Assembly: GCA_002315615.1 (NCBI GenBank)
Contig: DCHK01000032.1
Location: 7,054-28,671, forward strand
DNA from: Bacteroidales bacterium UBA1754
GTDB taxonomy: Bacteria > Bacteroidota > Bacteroidia > Bacteroidales > Paludibacteraceae
DNA: 21,618 bases
Direction: 5' to 3'
Part shown: positions 6,967 to 14,526 of the stretch, piece after piece
How the letters are laid out: every line of letters begins with the position of its first letter
Position numbering within the stretch: position 1 is the stretch's first letter
Translations under genes and position numbers: made by a program
The notes under the pieces: generated by a model
The model's database searches: none
What the model was told of the DNA's origin: nothing
The model's input: the letters and a program-made list of their open reading frames with translations, nothing else

Positions 6967-8280
6967 TCAGACAATCTTCATTCTGATGCGCCATTCTTGT
7001 GGATACAGATTGTTGGCGCGATTGCCGAGGTTTTTTACAAAACCAATTGCCACATTTTTGTAAGTAAGTAATACATATCCGTGTTCGGTTTGTGGCAAAA
7101 CGATGGCTTCTTTTTGTAGAAAACGGATGGCCGTTTCGTAATCCACTTCGCAAGTGGCGAAACTATTTCTGTTTATTTTTTTCGAGAGTGCCAACGAAAT
7201 GTCAGGAATAAAATCTTTGCCTTTTTGTTCGGCTACAGTGATGCCCGAAGCCAATATGTGTAAGTTTTTTTCGATCAACGAAAATTCGTTTGCGTAGTTT
7301 GTTGGAACGGCTTTCACACGTGTGCCGAAAGTAGAAAATACAAAATCGCCATTCAACCAATTTTGCAAGGTTGCAAGTTCTTTGTTTTGCTTTTGTGGTC
7401 TGTCGTTTTTTGTGCGAAAAGTATCGCTTGCCGAAGTCTTTCGCAACACAGCCAAGAAAAGTCCTTCGCCTTTTGTTTTGTGTGGATAAAAATGATAACC
7501 TTCGGGTGTTTCTGTTATTTGCCAATCGGGTTGCGTTTTCAAACGAAGAATTTCGGCACCAAGTTCATCGGCAATCCATCGGACATTTTCTTCGTTTTCG
7601 TGTTCGTTGAAAGTGCAAGTGCTGTAAATGAGTAGTCCGTCTTGCTTGAGGGCGTCCCATACATCCGACAGAATTTCGCGTTGACGTTTGACGCACATTT
7701 TTACATTGTCTGCCGACCATTCGCTCACGGCAGTTTCGTCTTTGCGAAACATTCCTTCGCCAGAACAAGGTGCATCTACCAATATAGCATCGAAAAATGA
7801 AGGAAATTGCGCGAAATCAGAAGGTTTGTTGTTGCAAACTATGGTGTTTTCGTTGCCCCATTTTGTCATATTTTCTGCTAAAATATTCGCACGATTTTTC
7901 ACGTATTCGTTGCTCACAAGCAAACTTCCACTTGGTAGTGCCGACGATAGTAATGTGGATTTTCCTCCAGGCGCTGCACAGAGGTCAAGCATTTTTATCG
8001 GTTCGGTAATGTATTGTTTCACAACTTGCTCCACAAACATCGAGGCGGCTTCTTGCACATAGTATGCACCTGCGTGAAAAAGTGGGTCGGCAGTGAAAGA
8101 AGGTCGTTCTGCAAGATAGCGTCCGTTTTCGCACCAAGGCACAATGTCGGCATAGTCGAAAGTGGTTTTGTCGTTCAGACGAATGCTTACAGGCGGTTCA
8201 CTATCTAATGCTTGCAGAAAATTATCTGCTTCGGTACCGAAACGTCGTTTTATGTCTTGAACAAAATCTTGTGGAAACAT
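6967..8280 (-). CDS. RsmF/NSUN-family rRNA (cytosine-5) methyltransferase
   Basis: The enzyme methylates cytosine C5 in rRNA using SAM. Of 437 residues, about 1-290 are the NOL1/NOP2/Sun catalytic domain. The SAM-binding LDLCAAPGGKST is at 98-109, and the two active cysteines are C172 in DAPCSGEGMF and C222 in YSTCTFNEHE. The C-terminal 150 residues match in length the RsmF-type extension. This fits RsmF (16S C1407) better than RsmB, which has an N-terminal NusB-like domain that is absent here. The exact target base is not provable from sequence. It lies 6 bases downstream of an RsmI-like methyltransferase gene, pairing two probable rRNA modification genes. Confidence 0.9.
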   Translation of the reverse strand: MFPQDFVQDIKRRFGTEADNFLQALDSEPPVSIRLNDKTTFDYADIVPWCENGRYLAERPSFTADPLFHAGAYYVQEAASMFVEQVVKQYITEPIKMLDLCAAPGGKSTLLSSALPSGSLLVSNEYVKNRANILAENMTKWGNENTIVCNNKPSDFAQFPSFFDAILVDAPCSGEGMFRKDETAVSEWSADNVKMCVKRQREILSDVWDALKQDGLLIYSTCTFNEHENEENVRWIADELGAEILRLKTQPDWQITETPEGYHFYPHKTKGEGLFLAVLRKTSASDTFRTKNDRPQKQNKELATLQNWLNGDFVFSTFGTRVKAVPTNYANEFSLIEKNLHILASGITVAEQKGKDFIPDISLALSKKINRNSFATCEVDYETAIRFLQKEAIVLPQTEHGYVLLTYKNVAIGFVKNLGNRANNLYPQEWRIRMKIV

Positions 8281-8286
8281 TTTTGC

Positions 8287-8988
8287 TTATTTGTAGAGTA
8301 AAAATATACAAGGACGTTTGTCGAGGTCGGGCACATTTCCTTTCCATTCGCGCAACATTCGAGTTTGTATAAATTCCGTTTCGAGTGTGATGTCGGCGGC
8401 AATGCAAAGTCGTGTCGTTGGTTGACAAATTTTCATCAATTCTTCTATTAGTTTCCCGTTGCGATATGGCGTTTCAATGAAAATTTGAGTTTGGTTTTCG
8501 GCGTAAATTCTGCTTTCAATTTTTTTGATGGCTTTTGTGCGTTCCTCTGGTTTAATGGGTAAATAACCCAAGAAAGCGAAACTTTGTCCGTTGAATCCGC
8601 TCGACATCAGCGAAAGTAGTATGGACGATGGTCCAACAAGTGGCACAACTTTGTAATGTCGGTCTTGTGCAATGCGCACCACATCGGCACCAGGGTCGGC
8701 AATGGCAGGGCAGCCGGCTTCGGAAATTACGCCCATATCAAAACCTTGTTTCATTGGGTTAAGGAACGATGCGATTTCGTTTGGCGAAGTGTGGCGATTG
8801 AGCGTAAAAAACGTCAATTCGTCAATGTTTATACTTGGTTCTAACTTTTTAAGAAAACGGCGTGCCGAGCGGACATCTTCCACAATAAAATGTTTGATAT
8901 TCACCACTGCATCGTGGTTGTACGCAGGCAGTACACGCGAAATTTCTGTTTCGCCCAAAAGCACCGGTATAAGATATAAAGAAGGCAT
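8287..8988 (-). CDS. RsmI-like SAM-dependent methyltransferase (tetrapyrrole methylase fold)
   Basis: The 233-residue protein is of the COG0313 type, related to RsmI, which 2'-O-methylates C1402 of 16S rRNA. Visible landmarks are the opening LYLIPVLLG, then GVISEAGCPAIADPG at about residues 87-101, matching the RsmI segment normally written as SDAGTPxISDPG, and VPLVGPSSILLSL. It is shorter than E. coli RsmI (about 286) and lacks its C-terminal extension, as in the short Bacteroidetes paralogue. It may therefore have a different target from true RsmI. It is 63 bases after ribE and 6 bases before the RsmF-like gene. Confidence 0.82.
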   Translation of the reverse strand: MPSLYLIPVLLGETEISRVLPAYNHDAVVNIKHFIVEDVRSARRFLKKLEPSINIDELTFFTLNRHTSPNEIASFLNPMKQGFDMGVISEAGCPAIADPGADVVRIAQDRHYKVVPLVGPSSILLSLMSSGFNGQSFAFLGYLPIKPEERTKAIKKIESRIYAENQTQIFIETPYRNGKLIEELMKICQPTTRLCIAADITLETEFIQTRMLREWKGNVPDLDKRPCIFLLYK

Positions 8989-8994
8989 AATTTA

Positions 8995-9028
8995 ATTAGC
9001 AAATTAGTCAATTGGCAAATTAGCAAAT
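8995..9028. repeat. Short direct repeats in the ribE to RsmI-like gene spacer
   Basis: ATTAGCAAAT occurs at 8995-9004 and 9019-9028. GCAAATTAG occurs inside the same stretch at 8999-9007 and 9015-9023. The region is the 63-base gap before the RsmI-like gene. It is AT-rich, and no promoter box or known motif is evident. It may be simple local duplication. Confidence 0.4.
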
Positions 9029-9051
9029 GATGATTACTAAACGATTAAACA

Positions 9052-9663
9052 CTAAACGCTTTTCACCAATTCATTCATTCGGCTGATGTATTTGCCGAGA
9101 ATGTCAAATTCTAAATTCACCATTGTGCCTACTTTGATGTCGCAGAAATTGGTATGTTCCAATGTGTAAGGAATGATAGCAACTTGAAACGAATTTTCGG
9201 TTGGGTTGCACACGGTCAAACTTACGCCATTCACGGTTACCGAACCTTTGTCCACAGTGAAATAACCACGTTTTGCCATTTCTTTGTCGAATTTGTACTC
9301 GAAAGTAAAATAATGACTTCCTTTGGCAGCCTCTACTTTTTTACAAATGGCGGTTTGGTCAACGTGTCCTTGCACGATGTGTCCGTCTAATCTGCCGTTC
9401 ATTATCATACTGCGTTCTACATTCACCTTGTCGCCCACATTTAGCACGCCAAGGTTCGAACGATCGAGTGTTTCTTTTATGGCGGTTACGGTGTAGGTGT
9501 CGGCTGTTTTTTTTACTACAGTAAGGCAAACGCCGTTGTGCGCCACACTTTGGTCAATTTTCAATTCGTTTACGAAAGAGCATTTCAAAGTGAGATGCAG
9601 ATTCTCTTGGTCTTTTTCTAATTTTACGACAATCGCCGTTTCTTCTACAATTCCTGAAAACAT
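9052..9663 (-). CDS. ribE: Riboflavin synthase, alpha subunit
   Basis: The enzyme dismutates two 6,7-dimethyl-8-ribityllumazine molecules to riboflavin. The 203-residue protein shows the family start MFSGIVEE and two tandem lumazine-binding half-domains. The first has NGVCLTVV at about 43-50 and the second NGVSLTVC at about 145-152, linked by GRLDGHIVQGHVD. This is complete and typical in length. No FMN riboswitch fits in the 31 bases upstream, which instead adjoin the restriction endonuclease gene. Before that cassette arrived, ribE was probably directly downstream of the relA/spoT homologue. Confidence 0.97.
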   Translation of the reverse strand: MFSGIVEETAIVVKLEKDQENLHLTLKCSFVNELKIDQSVAHNGVCLTVVKKTADTYTVTAIKETLDRSNLGVLNVGDKVNVERSMIMNGRLDGHIVQGHVDQTAICKKVEAAKGSHYFTFEYKFDKEMAKRGYFTVDKGSVTVNGVSLTVCNPTENSFQVAIIPYTLEHTNFCDIKVGTMVNLEFDILGKYISRMNELVKSV

Positions 9664-9694
9664 ATTTCTAATAATTTAATTTTCAATAATATAA

Positions 9695-10792
9695 CTATTT
9701 TAGATTAACATTATCTTCAATCCATTGGATGAGTGGGATGTTATTTTCTTTCCCGATTTTTCGGCATAAATTAAGCCAATCGTTGTAATTTTTTATTGAT
9801 GGATTGTATTCCATAAGCATCAGTTTGAAATTTTCATTGGGTTTTTCCAATAGTGATTTTATATATTCTGCTGATTCTACTATTGTTTTGAAAATTTTTG
9901 GAATAGGAGTTTTTAATGTGACTCCATTTACAGAAGATATTTTTCCTCCAGCAGAAAAAATATCACGAATATTTGGCATTACAACTTGATAACAAGCACA
10001 TAACCATAGAGTTGTTTGAATGTACTTATTTGCATTTTGTTTAGGACTCATTGTCTCAGGGAAAAGAATTAAAGATTTTGAAAGCAAATCCCTTCTTTCT
10101 CCAATAGTTAGAGAATTCCATAATCTAACATTGAAAGAATTTTGAATCTCAGGTTCGCTTGAAGTTAGCCACCAAGGCATTTCTTTTTTGTTTTCTTTGT
10201 TTGCCTTTTCCTTGTAGTAACGACGCACTTGTTCTATACTATCTTTTGATGTTCGTAGTTCATCGTAAGTGGTATTCATTTTTGCAAATATAGATTTACC
10301 CTCTTGTAATTCCATATTTATTAAATAGCGAGGAGAGTGTGTTACTGTAATGTCATACAATACATCTTGGTATGGTCGACAACGAAATTCGGGAGGATTT
10401 CCACCTAATTTTCCAAACAACATATAAATGTTTTCCACATACTTATCCCTGGTTGATTCTACAATACTGCTACCAGTGGAGGTCCAATGGTTTTTATCGG
10501 TTGATTTTACTTCAACGCCATAATATTTCTCAGCAATAATATCAGGGAATGCTTGTCCTGATATGAGTTTTACATTATTTGCATCAAAGGGTGTACCAAA
10601 ACATGCTTCCTTAATAATAAATTCTGTCGCTTTCTCCAAATCTGAAGATGAAATCTTTTTGTATAGATTATGATTGCTTTTAGATCTTTCGTTAAATATG
10701 GATTCTGTTTTTTCCATTAAATCAGCAAATGCACAATTCGCTTTTGAAGAATCAGTTTTTCTAATAGTTATAATATTTTTCGTTTCTTTCAT
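9695..10792 (-). CDS. Type II restriction endonuclease, PD-(D/E)XK type, specificity unknown
   Basis: The 365-residue protein cuts unmodified DNA, inferred from its position 6 bases downstream of a DNA cytosine methyltransferase gene and from a nuclease signature: FPDII with Asp84, then YYGVEVKST with Glu94 and Lys96. That is a PD-X9-EXK arrangement within residues 83-96. Nothing else was recognised with certainty, and I cannot name the isoschizomer group. The rest of the protein is hydrophilic and mixed alpha/beta, with no membrane segment or helicase motif, so a simple homodimeric type II enzyme is likely. Codon choice and base composition are more AT-rich than ribE downstream, suggesting acquisition together with the methyltransferase. 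Confidence 0.85.
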   Translation of the reverse strand: MKETKNIITIRKTDSSKANCAFADLMEKTESIFNERSKSNHNLYKKISSSDLEKATEFIIKEACFGTPFDANNVKLISGQAFPDIIAEKYYGVEVKSTDKNHWTSTGSSIVESTRDKYVENIYMLFGKLGGNPPEFRCRPYQDVLYDITVTHSPRYLINMELQEGKSIFAKMNTTYDELRTSKDSIEQVRRYYKEKANKENKKEMPWWLTSSEPEIQNSFNVRLWNSLTIGERRDLLSKSLILFPETMSPKQNANKYIQTTLWLCACYQVVMPNIRDIFSAGGKISSVNGVTLKTPIPKIFKTIVESAEYIKSLLEKPNENFKLMLMEYNPSIKNYNDWLNLCRKIGKENNIPLIQWIEDNVNLK

Positions 10793-10798
10793 GTTGTT

Positions 10799-12148
10799 TT
10801 AATTGAAATATAAATCCCAAAGTTCCTGAATCCTTCTTGCTATATTGTAGGCTAAAATAGGAGGAACAGCATTACCTATTACTTTGTAAGCACCAGACGG
10901 ACTAACTGCAAATTTTTTTGTGTAGCCTTTGTAAAAAACAAAAGGATAATCAGGTGGAAATGTTTGAATGAGTGCACACTCACGTGGAGTAAGTCGTCGT
11001 TCTTGCATCCCTTTTTCAAGTTCTTCGAATATAATGCCACCATTTTCTTTTGACAATCTTCTAAACTCAATATTGCCGTGATGTTCTGACCTAATTGTTG
11101 GTCCTAATCCATCTAAATTTATTTCACTTTGTCCCTGACAATGATTGCCCATAAATTTTGCATTGGAATAAAATTGTTGCGACACATCTTTTGATTCTGA
11201 TGGTTCTTTTAATCCCTTGAAAATGTCCCTGCACACTACGGGTGAAGATAGTGAATCGTTGTTTACTGTGTGATTGTGAGTGGGATGAGGGTAAGGATCA
11301 TATTCTATAGGAATGTTGATTTGAGAAAGAATTTTTTTCGTTTTTTCATTTAATGCCGATTTTCTTATTCCTATGAAGATTACACGTTCTCGTGTTTCGG
11401 GTACACCATAATTGCCCGCATTTAGAATTCTAGGTGTTAATACGATATAATCGTTATCGTCAGCTGATGCAAAGTCTTTTTGAATTATATCCTTAACATC
11501 ACCTAAACTCACAAGTCCTTTAACATTTTCGGCGATAAAAATTTTAGGTTTAACAATGTCAATTACTTGTTTCATCCAAAAATAAAGTCGTCCTCTATTC
11601 TCTTCATTAGGGAAGTCATCATTATTCTTTTCTCCATTATGGGAAGTTGCAGAATTAAACCCTTTTCTTTTGCCTGCTACGCTGAAATCTTGACATGGAA
11701 AACCTCCAGTTACAATGTCAATATTTTCAGGGAAAATATTTTCCCCACTTTGATGTAATTTTACAAGGTCCACTATACTTGCCAAATGATAAACTTCAGA
11801 ATCTGTGTCAAATCGTTTCATGTATTTTGCCCAAGTAGATTTAGCTTCTTTCAGTATGTCATTTGCGAAGACGGTTTTGAAACGATTTTTTTTTAGCAAA
11901 ACCCATTCGCTATTAATTTCTTTTTCAATCCATGGAGACGAAATAGGTACCGATTTCTTGTTGCATATAAAACCACCTTCAAATCCCAAATCCATACCAC
12001 CACATCCAGAGAATAACGAAAGCATTTTTAATTCTTCTTTTTTTGAGCAAGCAATCTTTCCATAAAAAAGGGATAATTGAGATTCGCTTACCAAATCAGA
12101 TAACTCATCTTCAATTTCGTATTTTTTGTTTTTTTTAGAATAATCCAT
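10799..12148 (-). CDS. DNA (cytosine-5) methyltransferase of a type II restriction-modification pair
   Basis: The enzyme methylates C5 of cytosine in a specific DNA site and protects the host from its paired endonuclease. Of 449 residues, motif I is LSLFSGCGGMDLGFEGG (43-59), the catalytic Cys152 is in GGFPCQDFS, motif VI is AENVKG (206-211), and motif VIII is NYGVPETRERVIFIG (246-260). The variable target-recognition region lies at about 265-385. QTFPPDYPF and VIGNAVPPILAYNIARR (motif X) close the protein. There is a 41-residue N-terminal extension before motif I, whose first codons contain A8 and A6 tracts. No Vsr or controller gene accompanies it. Its AT-rich composition differs from the flanking genes. 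Confidence 0.96.
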   Translation of the reverse strand: MDYSKKNKKYEIEDELSDLVSESQLSLFYGKIACSKKEELKMLSLFSGCGGMDLGFEGGFICNKKSVPISSPWIEKEINSEWVLLKKNRFKTVFANDILKEAKSTWAKYMKRFDTDSEVYHLASIVDLVKLHQSGENIFPENIDIVTGGFPCQDFSVAGKRKGFNSATSHNGEKNNDDFPNEENRGRLYFWMKQVIDIVKPKIFIAENVKGLVSLGDVKDIIQKDFASADDNDYIVLTPRILNAGNYGVPETRERVIFIGIRKSALNEKTKKILSQINIPIEYDPYPHPTHNHTVNNDSLSSPVVCRDIFKGLKEPSESKDVSQQFYSNAKFMGNHCQGQSEINLDGLGPTIRSEHHGNIEFRRLSKENGGIIFEELEKGMQERRLTPRECALIQTFPPDYPFVFYKGYTKKFAVSPSGAYKVIGNAVPPILAYNIARRIQELWDLYFN

Positions 12149-12176
12149 TCTTGGTTAATTATAATTTTCAGTTAAT

Positions 12177-12207
12177 CAAAGATTAAATTCTATCCAATTC
12201 GTTCAAC
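12177..12207 (-). promoter_or_regulatory. Possible promoter of the restriction-modification cassette
   Basis: On the minus strand GTTG (12207-12204) is followed after 19 bases by AATCTTTG (12184-12177). The latter matches TAnnTTTG in seven of eight places. It overlaps the last codons of the relA/spoT homologue and would start transcription about 20 bases before the methyltransferase. It is a weak match, offered because the cassette needs its own expression if it moved in as a unit. Confidence 0.25.
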
Positions 12208-14373
12208 GCTTTTTACGCCTTTGATGATTTTTATTTTTTTAATCAACGATTTTAAGTTGTTGATATCCGCTACAAAAATAGTAATTGTTCCAATAAAAAT
12301 GCCATCGCTCGAGTCAACATTTATAGAGCGAAGTGAAGTTTGAGATTCTTTAGAGATGATTGACGTGATGTTGGTAACAATGCCAATGTCGTCGGTAGCC
12401 ACTATGCGTAGCGATACAGCATAGCGCGAACCTGCTTTTCCAGCCCAAGAAGCGCACAATATTCGGTAACCGAATTTTGAAAACAACAAAGGCGCATTTG
12501 GGCAGTCGGTGCGATGAATCTTCACGCCACCTTGAGACGATACGAATCCGAACACTTTGTCGCCGTAAATTGGGTGGCAACATTTGGCAAGCGTAAAGTC
12601 AATGTCTTTCAAATTTTGGTCGATAATCAGCACATCGTCTTGTTTCGATATGTTTTCAATCGCTTCTTTTTGATTGAATTTGCTTGCAGTTTCGGGCGTT
12701 TCGTCATTGTCGGTTGATTTGTCTAACGACAAATATTCATCGCGAAAAGCGAGAAGGTCTAATTCTTCCGAAGCCAAATCGACATACATTTCTGTTACGG
12801 ATTTGTAGCCCATTTTCTTCACCATTCGCATCACTTTCGCTTCATCGTAGTCTATTTTCCAGTTTTTTAGTCGGCGTTTAAGCAGTTCTCGACCAATTTC
12901 GGCATTTTTGTTTTGAACCTCTTTCAGTGCCTGTTTTATTTTCGCTTTGGCGTGTGGAGTTTTCACGATGTTCAGCCATTCTTGTCGTGGCGTTTGTGTG
13001 GGCGATGTTAGAATTTCTATTTGGTCGCCATTGTTCAAAACTTGTTTTATCGGCACATTTCGTTTGTTCAAAATGGCGCCGATACATTGCGAACCGAGTT
13101 TTGTGTGAATTTCGAACGCAAAATCGAGCACTGTGGCACCTTTTGGCAGTTTGTGCAAATCGCCGTTTGGTGTGAAAACGAACACTTCTTTGTCGTACAA
13201 GTGCAATTTGAAATTGTCCATAAAGTCCATTGCACTCATTTCGGGATTTTCCAAAATTTCGCGAATGCCTTTCAACCAATTGTCCATTGTGGTTTCGTTT
13301 TGCACGCCTTTGTATTTCCAGTGCGCAGCAAGTCCTTTTTCTGCAACTTCGTCCATTCGTTCGGTGCGAATTTGCACTTCCACCCATTTGCCTTTTGGTC
13401 CCATCACTGTGGTGTGCAGACTTTCGTAACCATTTGATTTTGGAATAGAAAGCCAATCGCGCAGACGACTTGGGTTTGGTTGATACATATCCGTAACGAT
13501 GGAATAAACTTGCCAACATTCCGACTTTTCTTTTTCTATTGGCGTGTCTAAAATAATTCGAATCGCAAAAAGGTCGTAAATATCTTCGAAAGGTGTGCGT
13601 TTTTTTACAATTTTGTTGTAAATGCTATGTATGGACTTTGTGCGTCCTTTCATTTCAAACTGAAAACCAGCATCTTGCAATTTCTTTTTTAACGGAACGA
13701 TAAATTCTTCTATGTATGCGTCGCGCGAGCGTTTTGTCTCGTTCAGTTTGTGTGCAATGTCGTCATAAATCTCGCGATTGGTGTATTTTAGCGAGAGGTC
13801 TTCCATTGTCGATTTTATGCTGTATAAACCCAGTCTATGCGCAAGCGGAGCATAAAGGTACGCCACTTCGCGTGCAATTTTCTGTTGGTCGTCGGTAGGG
13901 TAGTCGGCAAGGTTGCGCATCACCCAAAGGCGGTCGGCAAGCACGATGAGAATCACACGCAAATCGTCGGCAAACGAGAGTAGCAGTTTGCGAAAATTCT
14001 CGGTTTCGACCGAAACGCCACGTTGATATAGTTCGTGAACGCGAATAAGTCCATTCACAATATCAGCCGTAGTTTTTCCGTATTTTTTCTCGACATTTTC
14101 TTGTTGCATTTCGCCTTCTGAAATCAGCAAAAAGGCAATGTAACCATTTACGGCAGTCTTGCCGAGACTCATCTCGTCGAGCAAAACCAAAATTACATTC
14201 AATATTTTTGCTATGGGAAGATGAATTTCCGAATCGGACGAAAATTTTCCGTGCCGGATGGCAGTGATGAACAATTTGCGAGTTTCGGTTATTTCGGCAG
14301 AACTGAAATAAATCCTTGCGTGTCGCAACACCTGTCTGTACAATGCTAATATGTCGTTTCGGTTTGAAATCAT
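12190..14373 (-). CDS. RelA/SpoT homologue, long form, with degenerate hydrolase site
   Basis: This is a long RSH protein making the alarmone (p)ppGpp. The 727 residues run in the order HD-like hydrolase domain (about 20-200), synthetase (about 235-360), TGS (about 390-455), helical region, and C-terminal ACT (about 655-727). The synthetase looks active: GRTKSIHSI (242-250), YDLFAIR (265-271), PKSNGYESLHT, VEVQIRT (330-336). The hydrolase signature, usually LLHDVVEDT, reads L-L-I-S-E-G-E-M-Q at 82-90, so the metal-binding His-Asp pair is replaced by Ile-Ser. Synthetase-only behaviour is therefore likely. The charge motif is RLRD (302-305), close to the RxKD of bifunctional Rel rather than the acidic motif of E. 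coli RelA. A second RSH with intact HD is expected elsewhere in the genome. Confidence 0.93.
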   Translation of the reverse strand: MISNRNDILALYRQVLRHARIYFSSAEITETRKLFITAIRHGKFSSDSEIHLPIAKILNVILVLLDEMSLGKTAVNGYIAFLLISEGEMQQENVEKKYGKTTADIVNGLIRVHELYQRGVSVETENFRKLLLSFADDLRVILIVLADRLWVMRNLADYPTDDQQKIAREVAYLYAPLAHRLGLYSIKSTMEDLSLKYTNREIYDDIAHKLNETKRSRDAYIEEFIVPLKKKLQDAGFQFEMKGRTKSIHSIYNKIVKKRTPFEDIYDLFAIRIILDTPIEKEKSECWQVYSIVTDMYQPNPSRLRDWLSIPKSNGYESLHTTVMGPKGKWVEVQIRTERMDEVAEKGLAAHWKYKGVQNETTMDNWLKGIREILENPEMSAMDFMDNFKLHLYDKEVFVFTPNGDLHKLPKGATVLDFAFEIHTKLGSQCIGAILNKRNVPIKQVLNNGDQIEILTSPTQTPRQEWLNIVKTPHAKAKIKQALKEVQNKNAEIGRELLKRRLKNWKIDYDEAKVMRMVKKMGYKSVTEMYVDLASEELDLLAFRDEYLSLDKSTDNDETPETASKFNQKEAIENISKQDDVLIIDQNLKDIDFTLAKCCHPIYGDKVFGFVSSQGGVKIHRTDCPNAPLLFSKFGYRILCASWAGKAGSRYAVSLRIVATDDIGIVTNITSIISKESQTSLRSINVDSSDGIFIGTITIFVADINNLKSLIKKIKIIKGVKSVERIG

Positions 14374-14466
14374 ATCATTTTTTTGTAAAGATACGAAACT
14401 GTTTTCAAATTTTGTGGTGTTTAAAGTGTCTCTTTTTTCGATTGTTAATAACTTTTGTCGCTAAAA

Positions 14467-14498
14467 TTTGATTAGTCGGCTTAATCTTCTTAATTTTG
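14467..14498 (+). promoter_or_regulatory. Bacteroidetes-type promoter of the TPR-comA operon
   Basis: TTTG at 14467-14470 is followed, after exactly 20 bases, by TAATTTTG at 14491-14498. Both elements match the Bacteroidetes primary sigma consensus TTTG / TAnnTTTG at the usual spacing. Transcription would begin near 14505, leaving a leader of about 22 bases before the TPR gene at 14527. It is the only strong promoter seen on the plus strand before seven closely packed genes, so it probably drives them all. The 153-base divergent gap also contains the start region of the relA/spoT homologue. Confidence 0.6.
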
Positions 14499-14508
14499 AA
14501 AGATTAAG
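14480..14508. promoter_or_regulatory. Perfect 9-bp inverted repeat bracketing the -7 box (operator candidate)
   Basis: CTTAATCTT (14480-14488) and AAGATTAAG (14500-14508) are exact reverse complements separated by 11 bases. The loop contains the whole -7 box and the right arm covers the predicted transcription start. Arm centres are 20 bp apart, about two helical turns, as for a dimeric repressor binding one DNA face. A terminator or mRNA hairpin is less likely because there is no T-run and the structure begins before the predicted start. The regulator is unknown. Confidence 0.45.
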
Positions 14509-14526
14509 AAAGAATTCGTAAAAAAG

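Noticed and set aside
9677..12170. TAATTTTCA on both sides of the restriction-modification genes as an insertion target-site duplication
   Set aside because: The shared 9-mer (9677-9685 and 12162-12170) is very AT-rich and lies in AT-rich spacers, so chance is likely. No recombinase or terminal inverted repeats support it.
12878..13519. Long open frame (213 residues) on the minus strand inside the relA/spoT homologue
   Set aside because: It is a shadow in another frame of the same strand over the conserved synthetase and TGS domains; its composition is rich in Arg, Ser and His without domain-like patterning.
14386..14393. TATCTTTA on the minus strand as the -7 box of the relA/spoT homologue
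   Set aside because: It matches only seven of eight consensus bases, and the nearest TTTG is 12 bases upstream rather than about 20, so I did not list it as a feature.
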